A stretch of 60,208 nt of DNA from Actinomycetospora cinnamomea (GTDB taxonomy: Bacteria; Actinomycetota; Actinomycetes; Mycobacteriales; Pseudonocardiaceae), in contig NZ_QEKW01000024.1 in assembly GCF_003096675.1 (NCBI RefSeq), positions 1-60,208 on the forward strand. The letters run 5' to 3'. Below are positions 42,620 to 50,577 of the stretch, one piece after another. Under the pieces are notes generated by a model. That model did no database searches and had not been told where the DNA came from. It saw nothing but the letters and a program-made list of their open reading frames with translations. A program made the translations under genes and the position numbers. Each line of letters opens with the position of its first letter. Position 1 is the first letter of the stretch.

Positions 42620-43600
42620 GTGTCCCACATCCGCGGTTCCCACCACACGACGCTGTCGGTGGGCGGCGCCCAGGAGGACGTCGACTTCCACGTCGACACG
42701 CTGGGCATGCGCTTCATCAAGCGCACGGTGCTCTTCGACGGCTCGCTGCCGATCTACCACCTGTACTACTCGAACGCGGCCGGCGACCCGTCGGCGGTGC
42801 TCACGACGTTCCCGTGGCGCCAGGCCGGACTGGTCGGGCGCCGCGGCACCAACCAGGCCCGCGAGGTGCTGCTCGCCGCTCCGGCGGACTCGTTGGACTA
42901 CTGGGAGCGGCGGCTCACCTCCCGCGGGGTCGAGGTGACGAACACCGAGGTGTTCGACCGGCGCCGCCTGGAGTTCCGCCACCCCTGCGGGATCGAGTAC
43001 GCCCTGGTCCCCGTCGACGGCGACCCGCGCGTCGGGCACCCCGGGCAGGGCGTGCCCCCGGAGTACGCGATCCACGGCATCCACGGCACCGGCATCCACG
43101 TCGCCACCCCCGAGCGCATGGTCGAGTTCTCCGAGGAGGTCTTCCACTCCCAGGGCAAGCTCGTCGAGGACGGCGACCGCGCCACGTACCAGGTCGGTCA
43201 GGACAGCCACGGCAACCACGTCGAGCTGATCGCCGACAACGCCGACGACCAGGGCACCTGGCGCTACGGCGCGGGGACCTTCCACCACGTCGCCTGGAAC
43301 CTGGAGACCCTCGCCAACCAGGACGACCTGAAGTTCGAGATCGAGGGCAACGGCTACACCGACATCTCCGAGCTCAAGGACCGCAAGTACTTCAAGTCGG
43401 TCTACGTGCGCACCCCCGCCGGGGCGCTGTTCGAGCTGGCCGTGACCCACGCCGAGGGCGGCTGGACCTGCGACGAGTCGCCCCACGAGCTCGGGCAGCA
43501 CTTCCAGCTGCCCGAGCAGTTCGAGCACCGCCGCGAGGAGATCTTCTCGAAGCTCGAGCCGATCGAGACCCCGGTGGCCCCCGACGAGGAGGAGTCGTGA
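42620..43600 (+). CDS. VOC-superfamily extradiol-type ring-cleavage dioxygenase
   Basis: A 326-residue vicinal-oxygen-chelate protein with two modules. Metal ligands are likely the first-module histidine in RGSHHTTLSV, the second-module histidine in GTGIHVATPERM or TFHHVAWN, and the glutamate of ALFELAVTH. The layout is like MhqA/MhqO-type and related hydroquinone or catechol dioxygenases. GTG with GAGGAGGT upstream. Heads a three-gene operon with an alpha/beta hydrolase and a flavin monooxygenase, the classic meta-cleavage order. Confidence 0.87.
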   Translation: MSHIRGSHHTTLSVGGAQEDVDFHVDTLGMRFIKRTVLFDGSLPIYHLYYSNAAGDPSAVLTTFPWRQAGLVGRRGTNQAREVLLAAPADSLDYWERRLTSRGVEVTNTEVFDRRRLEFRHPCGIEYALVPVDGDPRVGHPGQGVPPEYAIHGIHGTGIHVATPERMVEFSEEVFHSQGKLVEDGDRATYQVGQDSHGNHVELIADNADDQGTWRYGAGTFHHVAWNLETLANQDDLKFEIEGNGYTDISELKDRKYFKSVYVRTPAGALFELAVTHAEGGWTCDESPHELGQHFQLPEQFEHRREEIFSKLEPIETPVAPDEEES

Positions 43601-44658
43601 GTGCCCTCGCGAGCGCGTCCGGCCACGCCCCGGCCCCCGTCGCCGCCCCGCCCTGGGCCACGACCCCGCCGACGACGGGCCGCCGCGGGTACTTCTGGGT
43701 GCCGGGTGAGCGCGTGAGCGACACGGCCGGGGTGGTGCGCCAGAAGGGCCCGATGTTCGTGTCGTGGGAGGCGCCGGCGCAGGACACGGGCCGGCTGCCG
43801 GTCGTGCTCGTCCACGGCGGCGGCGCGCAGGCCACCGACTGGTGGGACACCCCGGACGGGCGGCCGGGCTGGGCGGCCGGCTTCCTCGCCGCGGGGCACC
43901 CCGTGCTCACCGTCGACCGGCCCGGGCACGGCCGGTCCCCGGCGCACCCGGACGTGGTCGGGGCCCCGGGCCCGCAGTTCGACTACGGCACGTGCCGGGT
44001 GCTGTTCACCCCCGACCGGCCCGACCACACCCGCTGGCCCCTGGACCGGGACGACGAGGCCGCCGCGGACCGGCTGATGGCGCCGCTCGGGGCGCTGCCG
44101 GCGGACCTCGCCGAGTCCCAGCGCCTGGACGCCGACCGCCTGGCGGGCCTGCTCGACGCCGTCGGCCCGGCGATCGTCGTCACCCACTCCGCCGGCGGTC
44201 CGGCGGGGTGGCTGCTCGCCGACCGGCGTCCCGGGCTGGTGCGGGCGCTCGTGGCGGTCGAGCCGATCGGGCCGGCGTTCGCCGATTTCCCCGGCATCGG
44301 CACGCTCGACTGGGGTCTGACCGCCGCCCCGCTGACCTACGACCCGCCCCGCGCGAGCGCCGCCGACGCCCGCGCCGCCGACCCCGCGACCCTGCGCGTC
44401 CCGGGGCTCGCGGGCCTGCCGGTCGCGCTGGTCACCGGCGGCGCGTCGATGTTCGCCGACTTCGCCGACGACGTCGTGGCCTCGCTCGCGACCGCCGGGG
44501 CCGACGTCGAGCGCGTCCACCTGCCCGACCACGGCGTGACCGGCAACGGCCACGCCCTGATCTACGAGACCAACTCCGACGAGGCCCTCGCCGTGGTCCT
44601 GCGCTGGCTCGACGCGCGGGACCCGGCCCCTGGCCCGGTCGCCCTGGAGGAGTCATGA
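43597..44658 (+). CDS. Alpha/beta hydrolase (meta-cleavage-associated)
   Basis: A 353-residue hydrolase. LVHGGGAQATDWWDTP is the oxyanion region, VVTHSAGGPAGW the nucleophile elbow (HSAGG), and DHGVTGNGH holds the catalytic histidine. It is longer than typical C-C bond hydrolases (~280), with an N-terminal extension of ~65 residues and an insert around TCRVLFTPDRPDHTRWPLD. Overlaps both neighbours by four bases. Likely hydrolyses the ring-opened product or a precursor ester. Confidence 0.87.
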   Translation: MSALASASGHAPAPVAAPPWATTPPTTGRRGYFWVPGERVSDTAGVVRQKGPMFVSWEAPAQDTGRLPVVLVHGGGAQATDWWDTPDGRPGWAAGFLAAGHPVLTVDRPGHGRSPAHPDVVGAPGPQFDYGTCRVLFTPDRPDHTRWPLDRDDEAAADRLMAPLGALPADLAESQRLDADRLAGLLDAVGPAIVVTHSAGGPAGWLLADRRPGLVRALVAVEPIGPAFADFPGIGTLDWGLTAAPLTYDPPRASAADARAADPATLRVPGLAGLPVALVTGGASMFADFADDVVASLATAGADVERVHLPDHGVTGNGHALIYETNSDEALAVVLRWLDARDPAPGPVALEES

Positions 44659-45860
44659 CCGACCAGCTCGTGCGCCCCACCGCGACGCCGACCGACCTGC
44701 ACCCCGGCGACCGCTTCGACGAGGTCATGGCGCGGATCCGCGAGCTCGACCCGCTGCTGCGCGAGGAGGCCGAGGACAACGAGGCCGGCCGCCGCCTCAC
44801 CCCGCGGGTGGCCGAGGCGCTGCACGCGAGCGGCGTCTACACGATGAGCATGCCCCGCGAGCTCGACGGGCTCGAGTTCACGCCGCGGCAGGTCATCGCG
44901 GCCATCGAGGCGCTGTCACGCGCCGACGCCTCGACCGGCTGGGTCGTCATGACGCTGCAGATGGCGATCGGGACCACGGCGGCCTACCTCGGGCGCGAGC
45001 CGTTCACCGAGCTCACCGAGGCGCACGGCGACCGCACCCTCGCGGCGGGCCAGGGCACCCGACCCGGCCGGGCGCGCAGCGTCGAGGGCGGGTTCCTGCT
45101 CTCGGGCTCGTGGTCGTTCGCCTCCGGCCTGCACCACGCCACGCACATCCACACCGCGGCGCTGACCGACACCGGCGAGGTGCGGGTGTTCACCCTGCCC
45201 AAGGAGCAGGTGACGATCGTCGACGACTGGGACGTCATGGGCCTGCGGGCGACCGGCAGCGTCGACTACCACTGCGAGGACGTCTTCGTCCCCACCGAGT
45301 ACACCTACGTCGCGACCACCACCGAGCCGCTGCTCGGCGGCCCGGTGTTCCGGCTGGGCCTGGCCGCGTTCGCGAGCCTCCAGCACGTCGGGTGGGCCCT
45401 CGGCGTCGGGCGGCGGCTGCTCGACGAGATGCAGGCTGTCGCGTCGGCGAAGACGGGGACCCGCAACGCCGGCGTCGACACCAGCGAGTTCCACGCCGAC
45501 TACGCCCGGGCCGAGGCGACGCTGCGCTCGGCCCGCGCCTGGAACCTCGAGGTGTGGGCCGACATCGAGGCGTCCCTCGACCGCGGCGAGGAGCTGAGCG
45601 CCGAGCAGGACACGCTCCTGCGGCTCGCGCTGCACACCGCGACCATGGCGGCGCAGGACGTGGGCCGGACCGTGTACCAGTGGGCGGGCACCACCGCCCT
45701 GCGCAGCGGTCCCCTCAACCGGGTCTTCCGCGACCTGCACGGCGGCACCCAGCACGTGACCTCCGGGCCCGCGGTCCGTCACGGCTGCGGGCGCCACCTG
45801 GCCGGGCTCGCGCCCGGCGCGACGTGGGTGTTCCTGGACCTGGTCGAACCGGCGTCCTGA
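44655..45860 (+). CDS. Flavin-dependent monooxygenase of the acyl-CoA-dehydrogenase fold (HsaA/HpaB-like)
   Basis: A 401-residue protein of the group that includes HsaA, DszC and the C2 component of p-hydroxyphenylacetate hydroxylase: RLTPRVAEALHASGVYTMSMPRELDG, SRADASTGWVVMTLQMA, FLLSGSWSFASG, WDVMGLRATGSVDY, and the C-terminal LNRVFRDLHGGTQHV. It uses reduced flavin and O2 to hydroxylate a phenol ortho to an OH, making the diol that the VOC dioxygenase would cleave. No flavin reductase is encoded alongside. Third gene of the operon. Confidence 0.88.
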   Translation: MTDQLVRPTATPTDLHPGDRFDEVMARIRELDPLLREEAEDNEAGRRLTPRVAEALHASGVYTMSMPRELDGLEFTPRQVIAAIEALSRADASTGWVVMTLQMAIGTTAAYLGREPFTELTEAHGDRTLAAGQGTRPGRARSVEGGFLLSGSWSFASGLHHATHIHTAALTDTGEVRVFTLPKEQVTIVDDWDVMGLRATGSVDYHCEDVFVPTEYTYVATTTEPLLGGPVFRLGLAAFASLQHVGWALGVGRRLLDEMQAVASAKTGTRNAGVDTSEFHADYARAEATLRSARAWNLEVWADIEASLDRGEELSAEQDTLLRLALHTATMAAQDVGRTVYQWAGTTALRSGPLNRVFRDLHGGTQHVTSGPAVRHGCGRHLAGLAPGATWVFLDLVEPAS

Positions 45861-45872
45861 TCGGGAGGGCCC

Positions 45873-46679
45873 TCAGGAGGCCGGCAGCGTCCGCCGCGGG
45901 AGCGCCGCACGCCGGGCGAAGTCGGCGGAGATGTCGCCGGCGGCCTGCAGCAACAGGGGGAGGTGGTGGGAGAGCAGGTGGTCGACCGACGTCTCCGCCG
46001 CGTGGCAGTTGACGTTGACGCCGGCGATCACCCGCCCCTCGCCGTCGCGCAGCGGCGCCGCCACCGAGCGGATGCCCGCGGCCAGCTGCTCGTCGGTGAG
46101 GGCCCACCCGCGGGCGCGCACCTCGCGCAGGGCGGCATCGCGCTCCTCGCGGTCCGGCCGCCAGCGCGGGGTGAGCCCGGAGCGCGTCGGCTCGGCCAGC
46201 ACCCGCTCGAGCTCGTCGGGCGGCAGCGCCGCGAGCTGGACCTTGCCCAGCGAGGTCGCCAGGGCCGGGAAGCGGGTCCCGATCTGCACCGCCAGTGACA
46301 CGATCTTCGGCACGGCGACGCGGGCGACGTAGACGATGTCGGAGCCGTCGAGCTGGGCGATCGAGCAGGACTCGCCCGTGCGCTCGACGAGACGCTCGAG
46401 GTGCGGGCGCGCGACGTCCCACAGGCCGAGGGCGTCGACGTAGGACACGCCGAGGTCGAGCACGCGCGGCGTGAGCGTGTACCCCCGCTCGCCGGCGCGG
46501 ACGTAGCCGAGCTCGGCGAGCGTGAGCAGGATGCGCCGTGCGGTGGGGCGGGCCAGACCGGTCGCCGACGCCACCTCGGCGAGCGTCATCACCGGGCGTA
46601 CCGCCGAGAACGCGGTGATGACGTCGAGCCCGCGCGCGAGCGCCTCGATGAAGTCGGGTCCCGCTCCGTCCCGCGGCAC
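45873..46679 (-). CDS. IclR-family regulator (2), PcaR/PobR-like
   Basis: A ~268-residue regulator: winged helix (ALARGLDVITAFSAVRPVMTLAEVASATGLARPTARRILLTLAELG) and effector domain (SCSIAQLDGSDIVYVARV, ALATSLGKVQLAALPPDEL, IRSVAAPLRDGEGRVIAGVNV) of the beta-ketoadipate regulator group. GTG at 46679 is chosen because homology begins there; no strong ribosome site decides it. Convergent with the ring-cleavage operon (12 bp gap) and divergent from the amidohydrolase. A half-site CGGACAGG at 46756-46763 lies in its upstream region, matching the island's palindrome. Confidence 0.9.
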   Translation of the reverse strand: MPRDGAGPDFIEALARGLDVITAFSAVRPVMTLAEVASATGLARPTARRILLTLAELGYVRAGERGYTLTPRVLDLGVSYVDALGLWDVARPHLERLVERTGESCSIAQLDGSDIVYVARVAVPKIVSLAVQIGTRFPALATSLGKVQLAALPPDELERVLAEPTRSGLTPRWRPDREERDAALREVRARGWALTDEQLAAGIRSVAAPLRDGEGRVIAGVNVNCHAAETSVDHLLSHHLPLLLQAAGDISADFARRAALPRRTLPAS

Positions 46680-46858
46680 GGCGCACCACCCACTCCCTGT
46701 CCTGCGGGACCCCGGCCTCCGGGGACGACCGCACCGTAGCCGGTCGACCGCCTGGCGGACAGGCACAGCCCCCGCCGGTCGCGGAGCGATCCCGAGGCCC
46801 GGTCGTTGACACCGGGACGACCCTGCACGACAGTGATCGGCGTCATGTGACCGACAGC

Positions 46859-46872
46859 CGGACGCACGTCCG
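46859..46872. promoter_or_regulatory. CGGACG-CA-CGTCCG palindrome before the amidohydrolase (site E)
   Basis: Perfect 6-2-6 palindrome of the same form as sites A and B (one base different per arm), 40 bp before the amidohydrolase ATG in the region divergent from IclR (2). Confidence 0.5.
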
Positions 46873-46912
46873 TCGATGTCGCCGGCGGATGTCCCAGCGA
46901 GGAGCCCACGTC

Positions 46913-48364
46913 ATGACCCAGTCCACGGGCGCGACCGCGTCGTCGGCGCGCCGCCCCGTCGTCCTGCGCGGCGGCACCGTGCTCACCGTCGACGCCGCGC
47001 GGACGGTGCTCGTCGACCACGACGTCCTCGTCGTCGACGACCGCATCGCCGCGATCGGGCCCGATCTCGAGGTGCCGGACGGCACCGAGGAGATCGACGC
47101 GCGGGGCGGCGTCGTCATGCCCGGGATGATCGACACCCACCGCCACATGTGGCAGACCGCGATGCGCGGCTACGGCGCCGACTGGACGCTGACGCAGTAC
47201 TTCGTCTGGAACTACCTGGAGTGGGGCAAGGTCTTCCGCCCCCAGGACATCCACGCGGGCGGCCTGCTCGCGGCGCTCGAGGCGATCGAGGCCGGGGTCA
47301 CCACCTGCGTCGACTGGTCGCACAACCTGCAGACCCCCGACCACGCCCACGCCGCGGTCGACGCCCTCGCGGCGGTACCCGGCCGGTTCGTGCTCGCCTA
47401 CGGCAACATCCAGGACGCGCCGGCGAACTGGACCGCGAGCTCCGGGTTCCGCGACGTCCTCGAGCGCCGCCGCGGCGACGTCGAGGCCTTCCAGCTCGCC
47501 TTCGACGTCACCGGCGACCCGTCCTTCCCCGAGAAGCCCGCGTTCGAGGTCGCCCGCGAGCTCGGCCTGCCGGTCACCACCCACGCCGGCGTGTGGGGCG
47601 CGACGAACGACGACGGCATCCGGCTCATGCACGAGCACGGGTTCATGGACCCGCAGACGGTCTACGTGCACGCCGCGACGCTGTCCGCGGACTCCTACCA
47701 CCGCATCGCCGCCACCGGCGGCTCGGTGTCCGTGTCCACCGAGAGCGAGCAGAGCGCCGGCCAGGGCTACCCGCCCTCCTGGGTCCTGCGCCGCCACGAC
47801 ATCCCGATGTCGCTGTCGATGGACACCTCGGCCTGGTGGAGCGGTGACCTGTTCTCCGCCATGCGCTCCACGCTGAGCGCCGACCGCTGCCGCGAGCACC
47901 TCGAGGCCCAGTCGAAGGGCGAGACCGTCACGCACCACGCGCTGCGCGCCGAGCACGTCGTCGAGATGGCGACGCGCGGCGGCGCCCGCGCGCTGGGGCG
48001 CGAGGCCGACCTCGGCAGCGTCGAGGTGGGCAAGAAGGCCGACCTGGTGCTCATCCGCAACGAGCACTCGCCCGTGATGATGCCGCTGCTGCACCCCCAC
48101 GGCCACGTCGTCTTCCAGGCGCAGCGCGGCGAGGTGGAGGCCGTGCTCGTCGACGGGCGGATCGTCAAGCGCGACCACCGCCTCGTCGGCGTCGACCTGG
48201 CCGCGGCGCGCCGCGCGGTCGAGCAGACCGTGGAGCACCTGCGGAGCACGCTCGGCGAGGAGGCCTGGAACCAGGGCATGAACCCCGACATCCCCGAGAC
48301 CAAGATCCTCGACAATCCGTACACCTACACCGAGTACCGCTCGGCGGCGACCCACAAGGTGTGA
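46913..48364 (+). CDS. Amidohydrolase (ATZ/TRZ-type deaminase/hydrolase)
   Basis: A 483-residue metal-dependent hydrolase of the TrzN/AtzA/guanine-deaminase type. Metal-binding residues are His76 and His78 in DTHRHMWQTAMRG, the histidine of VTTHAGVW, the histidine of YVHAATLS, and the aspartate in SMDTSAWW. C-terminal LGSVEVGKKADLVLI is typical. It removes an amino or other leaving group from a heterocycle in known relatives, or hydrolyses an amide-like bond. ATG after GAGGAG. Single-gene unit, ended by a strong hairpin; control by IclR (2) is likely. Confidence 0.9.
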   Translation: MTQSTGATASSARRPVVLRGGTVLTVDAARTVLVDHDVLVVDDRIAAIGPDLEVPDGTEEIDARGGVVMPGMIDTHRHMWQTAMRGYGADWTLTQYFVWNYLEWGKVFRPQDIHAGGLLAALEAIEAGVTTCVDWSHNLQTPDHAHAAVDALAAVPGRFVLAYGNIQDAPANWTASSGFRDVLERRRGDVEAFQLAFDVTGDPSFPEKPAFEVARELGLPVTTHAGVWGATNDDGIRLMHEHGFMDPQTVYVHAATLSADSYHRIAATGGSVSVSTESEQSAGQGYPPSWVLRRHDIPMSLSMDTSAWWSGDLFSAMRSTLSADRCREHLEAQSKGETVTHHALRAEHVVEMATRGGARALGREADLGSVEVGKKADLVLIRNEHSPVMMPLLHPHGHVVFQAQRGEVEAVLVDGRIVKRDHRLVGVDLAAARRAVEQTVEHLRSTLGEEAWNQGMNPDIPETKILDNPYTYTEYRSAATHKV

Positions 48365-48375
48365 CCGACCGACGA

Positions 48376-48407
48376 CGGCCCCCGCACCGAGCCCGGTGCG
48401 GGGGCCG
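48376..48407. terminator. Perfect 14-bp hairpin after the amidohydrolase
   Basis: CGGCCCCCGCACCG, loop AGCC, then CGGTGCGGGGGCCG: a perfect 14-bp stem 11 bases beyond the stop. Placed between convergent genes and so probably works in both directions. Confidence 0.85.
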
Positions 48408-48423
48408 TGTCGCGATACGCAGC

Positions 48424-49083
48424 TCAGCCGGCGTTGCGGCCCTCGCCGGCGTCGGCCGACTTCCCGGAGCCACCGGCTCCGACGATCGACCCGCCGACGG
48501 CCGCCACGAAGGCGACGCCGAGCCACAGGGCGGTCCACCCGGCGGCGGTCTGCACGGCCTGCACGGTGGCACCGGCACCCCCGGCCGCCACAGCGCCCAC
48601 CGAACCCACGGTGCCGGCCAGCACCGTGCCGCCGACCGCTCCGAGGACGATCAGCACGACCGTGGTGAGCCCCCAGATCATCGCGCCCTGGAGGGCGGGG
48701 TCGGCCGACGCGGCGCGCTGCGACCCCGAGGCGGTGCCGCCGGCGAGGCCGCCGACGAACAGCGCGATGATCGCCAGCACGGCGCTGACGATGCTCGCGG
48801 CGGCGCCGGCTCCGGCGCCGTCGACGCCGAGCGAGAGCCAGCCGAACGCGGTGAACAACATCTCCAGCACGATGAACACCGGCACCGCGACGATCGTCCC
48901 GGTCCAGGCCGGGCCCCAGCGCGTCGGACGCCCGGCACCCTCGTCGCGAGCAGGCTCCTCGGACGTGTGGCGGGGCTGCTGGTACGACTGCTGGTACGAC
49001 TCAGGGTAGGCGCCCGGTGCACGAGCAGTGGTCGGCGTGCCCTCGCCGTTCATCTCGCGGGTGCTCATGTCGTGAGCGGTCAT
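48424..49083 (-). CDS. Four-span membrane protein of unknown function
   Basis: A 219-residue protein with a polar, glutamine-rich N-terminus (~50 residues, SYQQSYQQ) and four hydrophobic segments (starting near GTIVAVPVFIVLEMLF, AASIVSAVLAIIALFVGG, MIWGLTTVVLIVLGAVGG and WLGVAFVAAVGGSIVG) rich in Gly, Ala and Val. AGGAGG lies eight bases before the ATG. Similar small glycine-rich membrane proteins are stress-induced in actinobacteria, but I recognise no named family. Confidence 0.75.
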   Translation of the reverse strand: MTAHDMSTREMNGEGTPTTARAPGAYPESYQQSYQQPRHTSEEPARDEGAGRPTRWGPAWTGTIVAVPVFIVLEMLFTAFGWLSLGVDGAGAGAAASIVSAVLAIIALFVGGLAGGTASGSQRAASADPALQGAMIWGLTTVVLIVLGAVGGTVLAGTVGSVGAVAAGGAGATVQAVQTAAGWTALWLGVAFVAAVGGSIVGAGGSGKSADAGEGRNAG

Positions 49084-49359
49084 CGCAGACCTCCTCCTGC
49101 CGACTCGGTCCGGCCGCGCGCGGCGGCCGGCGTCCCGGCCGATCGGAGATGCCGGGGCGGTGCCCGGCGGGTCGCCGACCGGCCCGCACGGCTGCACGCG
49201 TCAACCGACACGCTCGGTTGCCCGGGCCACCGTCGCCCGACCCGCGCCGTGACGACGGTCTCCGCGACGAGATCCCGTATCGGGTCACCGTCGCGCGCCG
49301 TCCGGGCCGTGCGCAGAGCGCCGCTCCCGTCGAGCGGAAGACCTGCCGGGGTCGCGGTG

Positions 49360-49515
49360 TCAGCCGCCGCCCGGCGTCGCGTCCGGGTCGTCCGAGCGCA
49401 TCTTCTCCTCGGCCTCGCGGGCCTGGCCGTGCAGGTCCGGGTTGACCTCGCGACGGGCAGCCTCCTCGGGCTCGTCGGCGGTGGGGCGCGGGGCGTTCTC
49501 GCCGGGCTGGGTCAT
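49360..49515 (-). CDS. Small hydrophilic protein
   Basis: A 51-residue, charged, proline-rich protein (MTQPGENAPRPTADEPEEAARREV) with GAGGAGGT at proper distance before the ATG. No domain. The 276 bases upstream of the membrane-protein gene and this gene's downstream side hold nothing else I can identify except a short inverted repeat (ATCCCG-TAT-CGGGTC, 49271-49286). Real but function unknown. Confidence 0.55.
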   Translation of the reverse strand: MTQPGENAPRPTADEPEEAARREVNPDLHGQAREAEEKMRSDDPDATPGGG

Positions 49516-49642
49516 GTCGACCTCCTCGCGTGTCGTCGTGTCCATCCGTGGACCGGGCCCGCCGGGTCCCCGGTCGGCGCCGATCGACATGCCGGGGTCC
49601 CCGTGATCGGATCCGCGCACATCGACGGCGAGGGAGCGCGAC

Positions 49643-50443
49643 GTGGGGCTGGACGGCTACGAGCAGTTGACCTTCACCCGCCGGGAGCACGGGGTCCTGC
49701 TGATCACGATCGACCGGCCGGAGAAGTACAACGCCGCCGACGAGCAGCTGCACGGGGAGCTCGCGCGCGTGTGGCGCGACGTCGCGGCCGACCCGCGAAC
49801 CCGGGTGGCCGTGGTGACCGGGGCCGGGAAGGCGTTCTCCGCCGGCGGTGATCTGGCGATGGTCGAGCGCATGGCCGGCGACTACGACCGCGTCCAGCAC
49901 ATGCTGCGCGAGATGTCGGACCTGGTCTACAACATGATCGACTGTGAGAAGCCGATCGTCTCGGCCGTCAACGGGGTGGCCGTCGGCGCCGGTGTGGTGG
50001 TCGCGCTGCTCGCCGACGTCGCGATCGCCGCCGAGGACGCGAAGCTGGGCGACGGCCACGTCAAGCTCGGCGTCGCCGCGGGCGACCACGCGGCGATCAT
50101 CTGGCCCCTGCTCGCCGGCATGGCCAAGGCGCGCTACTACCTGCTCACCGGGGAGATGGTCACCGGCGCCGAGGCCGAGCGTCTGGGCATGGTGGCCAAG
50201 GCGCTTCCGCGCGACGCGGTGCTGGACGAGGCCCTGCGCGTCGCCGACGTCCTGGCCACGGGCTCGCAGCCGGCGATCCGCCTGACCAAGCGCGCCCTGA
50301 ACAACTGGCTGCGCGCCGCCGGGCCGACCTTCGACCAGTCCGCGGCCTACGAGATGTTGACCTTCATGGGTCCCGACGTGGTCGAGGGCCACACCGCGCT
50401 GCGGGAGAAACGGGCGCCGCGGTTCCCCTCGGCCACCGACTGA
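49643..50443 (+). CDS. Crotonase-family protein with altered active site
   Basis: A 266-residue enoyl-CoA hydratase/isomerase-fold protein. Oxyanion-hole segments are present ([11 protein letters not shown] and [19 protein letters not shown]). The block normally reading PExxLGxxPG, with the first catalytic glutamate, is [11 protein letters not shown] here, and the second glutamate region (GGTQRL) is [10 protein letters not shown]. So a plain hydratase reaction is unlikely; isomerase, hydrolase or C-C lyase chemistry is possible. GTG after AGGGAG. Single gene closed by a hairpin. Confidence 0.87.
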   Translation: MGLDGYEQLTFTRREHGVLLITIDRPEKYNAADEQLHGELARVWRDVAADPRTRVAVVTGAGKAFSAGGDLAMVERMAGDYDRVQHMLREMSDLVYNMIDCEKPIVSAVNGVAVGAGVVVALLADVAIAAEDAKLGDGHVKLGVAAGDHAAIIWPLLAGMAKARYYLLTGEMVTGAEAERLGMVAKALPRDAVLDEALRVADVLATGSQPAIRLTKRALNNWLRAAGPTFDQSAAYEMLTFMGPDVVEGHTALREKRAPRFPSATD

Positions 50444-50463
50444 ACGGACGGGGCGCGTCCGTT
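50443..50463. terminator. Hairpin directly after the crotonase gene
   Basis: AACGGACG-GGGCG-CGTCCGTT, perfect 8-bp stem starting at the last base of the stop codon. Confidence 0.7.
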
Positions 50464-50577
50464 ACACCCGGCAACGACGGCGCAGTCCGTCGGCAACCGA
50501 GCGGCAACAGCCCCTGCGCACGCTGATCACACCGGCCCGAGCGGGCCGGACGACCCCGCGTGACGCAGGAGTGACCC

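Noticed and set aside
49868..50100. Possible selenocysteine or frameshift in the crotonase gene to explain its odd active site
   Set aside because: The frame is uninterrupted, codon use is normal and surrounding family blocks are intact; the change is substitution, not damage.
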